A DNA stretch of 64,000 bases. It comes from Aulosira sp. FACHB-615. GTDB lineage: Bacteria > Cyanobacteriota > Cyanobacteriia > Cyanobacteriales > Nostocaceae. A program made the position numbers and the translations under genes. The stretch covers positions 248,001-312,000 of the forward strand of contig NZ_JACJSE010000005.1 of assembly GCF_014698045.1 (NCBI RefSeq), in the 5' to 3' direction. This document shows, in pieces, positions 59,133 to 64,000 of the stretch; positions within the stretch are counted from its first letter, which is position 1; each line of letters starts with the position of its first letter. The notes below the pieces were generated by a model, which was given only the letters and a program-made list of their open reading frames with translations, ran no database searches and had not been told where the DNA came from.

Positions 59133-60062
59133 TTGAACCAAGCGACGCTACACCAGTTGAAGGTATTTGAAGCGGCGGCTCGGCATGGTAGCTTTACTCG
59201 TGCTGCGGAAGAATTATTTCTGACTCAACCTACTGTCTCTATGCAAATTAAGCAATTGACAAAATCTGTAGGGTTGCCCTTGTTTGAGCAGGTGGGGAAA
59301 CGTTTGTATTTGACAGAGGCGGGTAGAGAACTGTTTGCCACTTGCAGGCAGATTTTTGAGACTATTGCTCAGTTTGAGATGAAAGTTGCGGATTTAAAAG
59401 GGCTAAAGCAAGGGCAATTACGTTTAGCAGTCATTACCACAGCTAAGTATTTTATTCCGCGTTTGTTGGGGCCATTTTGTCAGCGTTACCCAGGAATTGA
59501 TATTTCGCTGCAAGTCACAAATCACGAAAAAATTATTGATCGGATGATGAATAATCTGGATGATTTGTACATTATGAGTCAGGTTCCAGAACATTTGGAT
59601 GTGAATTGTGAGCCGTTTTTAGACAATCCTTTGGTAGTTTTTGCACCAGTAAATCATCGTCTAGCCAAAGAGAAAAATATTCCAATTCACGAGTTAAACG
59701 ATGAGCCTTTTATTATGCGTGAACCCGGTTCAGGAACTCGCCGCGCTGTGCAGGCTTTGTTAGAAGAACATGGGGTAAAGGTAAATGTCAAGCTGGAATT
59801 GGGGAGTAATGAAGCAATTAAACAAGCGATCGCAGGTGGTTTAGGTATTTCTGTTTTATCCCGTCATACTTTACTCTCAGATGCTTCGGAGTTTAGTATT
59901 TTGGATGTGCAGCACTTCCCGATTAAACGAGCTTGGTATATGGTTTATCCGGCAGGAAAACAGTTATCAATTGTGGCTCGGACTTATTATGAGTATTTGC
60001 TGGATGCTGCTAAAACATTTGTTGAACAAACTGAACTACCTATTTACAGCACTGTTGATTGA
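59133..60062 (+). CDS. LysR-type regulator of the CmpR/CcmR group
   Basis: 309 residues from a TTG start at 59133, chosen because GAGGAGA lies eight bases before it and it gives the family N-terminus NQATLHQLKVFEAAARHGSF. Winged helix about 1-65 (TRAAEELFLTQPTVSMQIKQ), then the periplasmic-binding-like effector domain (about 95-300) with EPGSGTRRAVQALLEEHGVK. CmpR and CcmR (NdhR) sense 2-phosphoglycolate, ribulose bisphosphate or 2-oxoglutarate and control bicarbonate transporters and NDH-1 CO2-uptake genes. Its text looks closer to CmpR than to RbcR. It follows ccmO on the same strand and is probably the regulator of this carbon island. Confidence 0.92.
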   Translation: MNQATLHQLKVFEAAARHGSFTRAAEELFLTQPTVSMQIKQLTKSVGLPLFEQVGKRLYLTEAGRELFATCRQIFETIAQFEMKVADLKGLKQGQLRLAVITTAKYFIPRLLGPFCQRYPGIDISLQVTNHEKIIDRMMNNLDDLYIMSQVPEHLDVNCEPFLDNPLVVFAPVNHRLAKEKNIPIHELNDEPFIMREPGSGTRRAVQALLEEHGVKVNVKLELGSNEAIKQAIAGGLGISVLSRHTLLSDASEFSILDVQHFPIKRAWYMVYPAGKQLSIVARTYYEYLLDAAKTFVEQTELPIYSTVD

Positions 60063-60338
60063 GGTTTGATATAGCAGAAGGCAGTGGTTCGACTTCGCTC
60101 ACCAACCAGTGGTTCGACTCCTTTCGGCTTCTCCTGACGGAGACGCTGCGCGAACGCTCAAGGCAAGTCGCTCACCAACCAGGCAGGAGGTAAAATTGTT
60201 ACTCTTTCTTGGCATTTGTACTTTTTAATTCTCCTAACCCATACTTCCACTGCTATATCTTCCACTTGCTTGACGGAAAGTACCTGAACCATTAAAAAAT
60301 TAACCAGCAGAGTCATTTGATATGGGGGAAAGCTGGCA
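60063..60338. repeat. Spacer with ttcgact(t/c)cgctc palindromes
   Basis: Contains two copies of caccaaccagtggttcgact-like text, a gacggagacgctgcgcgaacgctcaaggc fragment and a ctcaccaaccaggcaggagg tail, all typical dispersed repeats. GGGGGAAAG just before 60339 is the ribosome site of the next gene. Confidence 0.7.
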
Positions 60339-61961
60339 GTGACAAACCTGGAAACTCCTTCTTTGAGAAAAACAGTCCCAACCCAGGTAGTAGCCGTGAC
60401 GGTTTACAGTAATCAAGCCTTAGTGACACGCCGAGGTGTAGTTGCTTTGGTAGGGGTGGAAAGGGAATTGGTGATTAATTCACTGCCGGTCACTCTCGAA
60501 ACTGATTCTGTGCGGGTGAGCGGTGCAGGTACTGTAGGAGTAAGCTTATTGGGAGTGAGTAGCGATCGCATTTACACTACAGAACCAGTAGCCGAACGAT
60601 TAGCACAGTTAACCCGCCAAATTCAACAAATAGAAGCGGAAAAACGCAATCTTCAGGCGCAAATTGATGCCTTAGCTTTACAGGCAAAATTTATTGAGGG
60701 TTTGCGGGAAAAAACCGAAGAACCATTTGCTCAAAGTTTGTCCCGCAAAAATCTCAGTCTCAGCGAAACCTTAGATTTTTTGAATTTTTTGGGCAGCCAG
60801 TATAGTGAATATGCGATCGCATCTGGTGATTGTCACAGTCAACAACAGGAATTAGATAAGCAACTACAAGCACTCCGCGCCACATTACACAACATTCAAA
60901 CACCCCATCCCAAAGAAAGTTTTAACTTGGTGGTTGGTGTTGAAGTTGCTGGTGCTGGCGAATTTGAACTAGAAGTGTCCTACATTGTCAATCGTGCTGG
61001 CTGGACTCCCTTTTATGACTTACGAGTTGATAGTGCCAGTCAGTCGGTAAATTTAAGCTATCTGGCAGAAGTTACGCAAAATACTGGCGAAGATTGGCAA
61101 GATGTGGCACTCACCCTCTCCACCGCGAAACCAGGGTTAGGCACTCTACCACCAAAACTAGAACCTTGGTACATTGACACCCTACATTCGCGCTCATTGC
61201 AACGAGTTTTACCCCGGCCATCATTACCCACCATAGCGGCTGCGCCTGCGGCGGCTGAAGCTATGTTTTCCCCAGAAGAAGAGGATTTAGAGGATGATGC
61301 TTTCATAACCGCAGAAAATGTCAAAGCGACAGTTGCTAAAGAAGGTAGTGTCGTGACTTTTAAACTCAATGGTGGTAGCAATATTCCTAGTGACGGTGCG
61401 CCCCATAAAAATATCATTTTTAATGATGATTATCCTTGTGTTTTTCATTATGTCGCCATGCCGCGTTTAGTCAGCTTTGCTTATTTACAAGCTAATGTCA
61501 AAAACAGTGCTGATGGCGCAACTTTATTACCAGGAAAAGCCAATATTTTTCGAGATAGTATTTTTGTTGGTAAAACTCAATTAGAAAATATTGCGCCAGG
61601 ACAAGAATTTAGCTTGAACTTAGGCATTGATGAAAATTTAAAAATTGAACGTAACTTAGTTGAGCGACAAGTTGATAAAAGAATCATTGTCAATCAACGC
61701 CGCACTACTTACGCTTATCGGTTATTAATTACTAACTTACTCAATCAAGAAACTAATTTAAAAATTACCGAACAATTACCTGTGAGCCGCAACGAGCAAA
61801 TTAAAATTCGCCTCACTCGCATTCAACCACAAATTCCCCTGGGAGAGATGGGAATTTTAGAATGGGAATTAACCGTTTTACCTCAAGAGCGAAGGGAGAT
61901 ATATTATCAATTTACCCTGGAACACCCACCGGAAGTAACTGTAGTTGGTTTAGATATGTAG
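60339..61961 (+). CDS. MuiA-type protein (DUF4140/DUF4139)
   Basis: 540 residues from a GTG start at 60339 with GGGGGAAAG ahead. N-terminal DUF4140 domain (about 18-120; AVTVYSNQALVTRRGVVALV, LPVTLETDSVRVSGAG), a coiled coil (about 88-125), and DUF4139 (about 205-540; SYIVNRAGWTPFYDLRVD, TGEDWQDVALTLSTAKPG, and PRLVSFAYLQANVKN, ending LPQERREIYYQFTLEHP). The family is called mucoidy inhibitor A, but its real function is unknown. No signal peptide, unlike some bacterial members, so this one may be cytoplasmic. Confidence 0.9.
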   Translation: MTNLETPSLRKTVPTQVVAVTVYSNQALVTRRGVVALVGVERELVINSLPVTLETDSVRVSGAGTVGVSLLGVSSDRIYTTEPVAERLAQLTRQIQQIEAEKRNLQAQIDALALQAKFIEGLREKTEEPFAQSLSRKNLSLSETLDFLNFLGSQYSEYAIASGDCHSQQQELDKQLQALRATLHNIQTPHPKESFNLVVGVEVAGAGEFELEVSYIVNRAGWTPFYDLRVDSASQSVNLSYLAEVTQNTGEDWQDVALTLSTAKPGLGTLPPKLEPWYIDTLHSRSLQRVLPRPSLPTIAAAPAAAEAMFSPEEEDLEDDAFITAENVKATVAKEGSVVTFKLNGGSNIPSDGAPHKNIIFNDDYPCVFHYVAMPRLVSFAYLQANVKNSADGATLLPGKANIFRDSIFVGKTQLENIAPGQEFSLNLGIDENLKIERNLVERQVDKRIIVNQRRTTYAYRLLITNLLNQETNLKITEQLPVSRNEQIKIRLTRIQPQIPLGEMGILEWELTVLPQERREIYYQFTLEHPPEVTVVGLDM

Positions 61962-62099
61962 ATATTGCGCCAATCCAGATGAGATGGCTTTATACTTGTC
62001 CTGTATCGGATCTTACCTCTTAAGTGTTACAAATAAAAAATACTACAAGTAGCATCAGTAGTGAATTGCTGATTGTTGCTTGATTCAGGAGTTTTGGTG

Positions 62100-63083
62100 A
62101 TGATTCAATTCCGTATTCAGCCAGACAGTGAAATTCCCGCTTCTACCCAGTTATTTAATCAAATCCGGTTTGCGATCGCATCTCGCCAATATCCCCCAGC
62201 TTACAAATTGCCCAGCACAAGGGCATTAGCTATGCAAACTGGGTTACACCGCAACACTATTAGTAAAGTTTATCGACAGCTAGAAGACGAAGGCTTAGTA
62301 GAAAGTCTGGCAGGTTCAGGAATTTATGTCCGCGCTCAAGGACACGAGGGCGGTAGTAGATTACAATCACCCATTCTCCAACAACACCCCGAAGCATACA
62401 AAGTCGTACAGCAAGCTCTTGATCAACTCCTTGCCCAAGGCTGTTCTCTCAGTCAAGCCCGCGAGCTATTTTTGGCAGAAATGGATTGGCGTTTGCGTTG
62501 TAGCGCCCAAGTACTGGTTGCTGTCCCTTCTCAAGATATCGGCGCTGGGGAATTGATGGTATATGAATTAGAGCAATCTCTGAAAATACCCATCCAGTTA
62601 ATCAGAATGGAAGAATTAGCAGCTGTGTTGGATAAAACTAACTCGGCTACAGTCGTTACCAGTCGCTATTTTATTGGTGAGGTTGAACAAATTGCTGCGC
62701 CAAAAGCTGTCAGAGTCATCCCTCTCGATATCTATGACTACAGTAAAGAACTGAATCTAGTCAAAAACTTAGCGAAAGATCATTGTATAGGCATAGTTAG
62801 CCTGAGTACAGGCATTGCCCGTGCGGCTGAAGTTATTCTGCACGGTTTACGTGGTGATGAACTACTAGTGATGACTTCACAACCAAAAGATGCTTATAAA
62901 CTTCAGGCAATTGTCAAGCGGGCGGAAGTTATTATTAGTGATGTCGCTAGTTTCCGGGCAGTACAATTAGCGGTACAAGCGGCGGCTGAAGATATTATTC
63001 GACCACCAAAATTAATGAAGGTAGAAAATTATATTGGGTTGGATTCAATTAACTTACTAAAACGCGAGTTAGGTTTGAGTTAA
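62100..63083 (+). CDS. GntR-family regulator with unassigned C-terminal domain
   Basis: 327 residues from ATG 62100 (AGGAG eight bases before); an ATG at 62073 lacks a ribosome site. Residues about 8-75 are a GntR winged helix (STQLFNQIRFAIASRQYPPA, KLPSTRALAMQTGLHRNTIS, LEDEGLVESLAGSGIYV). The rest is not the aminotransferase domain of MocR proteins and does not look like a UTRA domain; it has alternating strands and helices (VLVAVPSQDIGAGELMVYEL, ATVVTSRYFIGEVEQIAAPK, IGIVSLSTGIARAAEVILHG) like a duplicated ligand-binding Rossmann-type domain. The effector is unknown. Confidence 0.88.
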   Translation: MIQFRIQPDSEIPASTQLFNQIRFAIASRQYPPAYKLPSTRALAMQTGLHRNTISKVYRQLEDEGLVESLAGSGIYVRAQGHEGGSRLQSPILQQHPEAYKVVQQALDQLLAQGCSLSQARELFLAEMDWRLRCSAQVLVAVPSQDIGAGELMVYELEQSLKIPIQLIRMEELAAVLDKTNSATVVTSRYFIGEVEQIAAPKAVRVIPLDIYDYSKELNLVKNLAKDHCIGIVSLSTGIARAAEVILHGLRGDELLVMTSQPKDAYKLQAIVKRAEVIISDVASFRAVQLAVQAAAEDIIRPPKLMKVENYIGLDSINLLKRELGLS

Positions 63084-63159
63084 TCAGCAACACCGATACA
63101 ATAGCTCAGACCAATTAGTTAATGAAGAATTAAAATAGTAACTATTTGGAGGTGTGGCG

Positions 63160-63948
63160 ATGGCTTCAGCATTTCCAGGGATGAACCCGTATTTAGAAAA
63201 TCCGCTATTTTGGTCGGAAGTTCACAATCTATTAATTGCGGCAATTTTCCGCATATTGAATCCTCAATTGCGTCCTAAATATAAAGTTGCTATAGAAAAG
63301 CGAGTCTATCAGACAATTGATGAAGATTCACTGTTAGTTGGAATTGCTGATGTCTCAGTGCAGAGTACAACACAAAAATCATCACCAGAAGCAGCTACCT
63401 TAACTGTAAAATTACCATCTGTTGAAGCTGTGACAGTTGATGTTGCTATGCCAGAAACTGTCAAAGAAACCTACTTAGAAGTACGAGATATAACAACACA
63501 AGAAGTTGTCACCACAATTGAAATCTTATCGCCAAAAAATAAACGCCCAGGTGAAGGAAGAAATGCCTATATAAAAAAACGATTACAGGTTTTAGGCAGT
63601 TACACTAATTTGGTAGAAATTGATTTACTGCGGGATGGTAAATCAATCCAGCCGCTCCAAAACAATTTACAAACTGACTATAGAATTTTGGTCAGTCGTG
63701 CGACAACACGTCCGAAGGCTGATTTATACCCATTTAATTTACCAAATCCTATACCTGCTTTTCTCTTACCTTTACGTGAAGGGGATACAGAACCATTACT
63801 CGATTTACAAACATTAATTAATCAGCTATATGAAGAAGGTAACTATGATTTGGTAATTGACTATACTCAACAACCATTACCTCCAATTTCAGCAGAGAAT
63901 GTAGCTTGGATAGATGCAATTCTGAAAGAGCAAGGATTGAGGTATTAA
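63160..63948 (+). CDS. DUF4058 family protein
   Basis: 262 residues from ATG 63160 (GGAGG seven bases before; a GTG at 63154 is too near it). Family text: FPGMNPYLENPLFWSEVHNL, LRPKYKVAIEKRVYQ, VVTTIEILSPKNKRPGEGR, LVEIDLLRDGK and PLPPISAENVAWIDAILKEQ. DUF4058 proteins are numerous in filamentous cyanobacteria and share a layout with restriction-endonuclease-like folds (the EILSPKNK block resembles a nuclease core), but no activity has been shown. The last 52 bases of the window hold no gene. Confidence 0.92.
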   Translation: MASAFPGMNPYLENPLFWSEVHNLLIAAIFRILNPQLRPKYKVAIEKRVYQTIDEDSLLVGIADVSVQSTTQKSSPEAATLTVKLPSVEAVTVDVAMPETVKETYLEVRDITTQEVVTTIEILSPKNKRPGEGRNAYIKKRLQVLGSYTNLVEIDLLRDGKSIQPLQNNLQTDYRILVSRATTRPKADLYPFNLPNPIPAFLLPLREGDTEPLLDLQTLINQLYEEGNYDLVIDYTQQPLPPISAENVAWIDAILKEQGLRY

Positions 63949-64000
63949 GTCTGATGTCATAAATACAGCACCCAAGCAACCCTAGCGATTCAATAACCAG

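Noticed and set aside
60063..60338. tRNA-like ggttcgact segments
   Set aside because: They are dispersed palindromic repeats; no cloverleaf can be drawn.

Overview
The window is chromosomal DNA of a filamentous, probably heterocyst-forming cyanobacterium (Nostocales; Nostoc, Anabaena or a relative). I infer this from many HIP1 octamers (GCGATCGC), heptanucleotide short tandem repeats (gggagta, cagcact) and several small palindromic repeat families in the spacers, a beta-cyanobacterial carboxysome operon (ccmK2-K1-L-M-N-O), SbtA/SbtB, and NDH-1 CO2-uptake subunits. The species cannot be fixed from the sequence alone.

Region 1 (1 to about 22.7 kb). After a truncated DUF3352 gene and a small secreted protein comes a split baseplate module of a contractile injection system (CIS): a Cis7-type tube-adaptor protein, VgrG-type spike, PAAR tip, gp25, baseplate J-like protein, a tail-protein-I-like protein and a DUF4159 protein. 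The module is interrupted by a GAF histidine kinase on the other strand and an ankyrin protein. Two large single-span membrane proteins follow, one Ig-like plus a seven-blade WD40 and the other winged helix plus Ig-like, then an exported TPR-CHAT protein whose catalytic His and Cys are both replaced, and a TpsB/FhaC-type outer-membrane transporter. No sheath, inner tube, cap or AAA+ ATPase gene lies in the window, so the machine is split or its other half is upstream of base 1. Cyanobacterial CIS have been described as thylakoid-anchored (Anabaena PCC 7120). The membrane proteins here, and an Ig-like N-terminal extension on the tail-I protein, are candidate anchoring parts.

Region 2 (22.7 to 34.5 kb). 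Metabolic and housekeeping genes: SDR, GMC oxidoreductase, EamA transporter, a wall-binding/HEAT membrane protein, a DUF2141 protein, a second histidine kinase, LD-carboxypeptidase, tRNA-Ala(TGC) and TrhO. The spacers hold several mobile-looking repeat families. One is a 135-bp element in two nearly identical copies, each with its own perfect 6-bp target duplication.

Region 3 (34.5 to 47 kb). A lipoprotein with eight 21-bp coding repeats; a DipZ-like thioredoxin/CcdA pair; a DM13 lipoprotein, a cytochrome b561-type protein and a molybdopterin oxidoreductase, which together look like an extracytoplasmic redox set; three tandem DUF928 paralogues plus a small protein ending in their shared motif; and an RND efflux pump.

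Region 4 (47 to 60 kb). An inorganic-carbon island: sbtA-sbtB, a CO2-hydration protein with ndhD and ndhF (opposite strand), ccmK2-K1-L-M-N-O and a CmpR/CcmR-type LysR regulator. SbtA takes up bicarbonate, the NDH-1 module converts CO2 to bicarbonate, the ccm genes build the carboxysome, and the LysR protein is the likely regulator.

Region 5 (60 to 64 kb). A MuiA-type DUF4139 protein, a GntR regulator and a DUF4058 protein.
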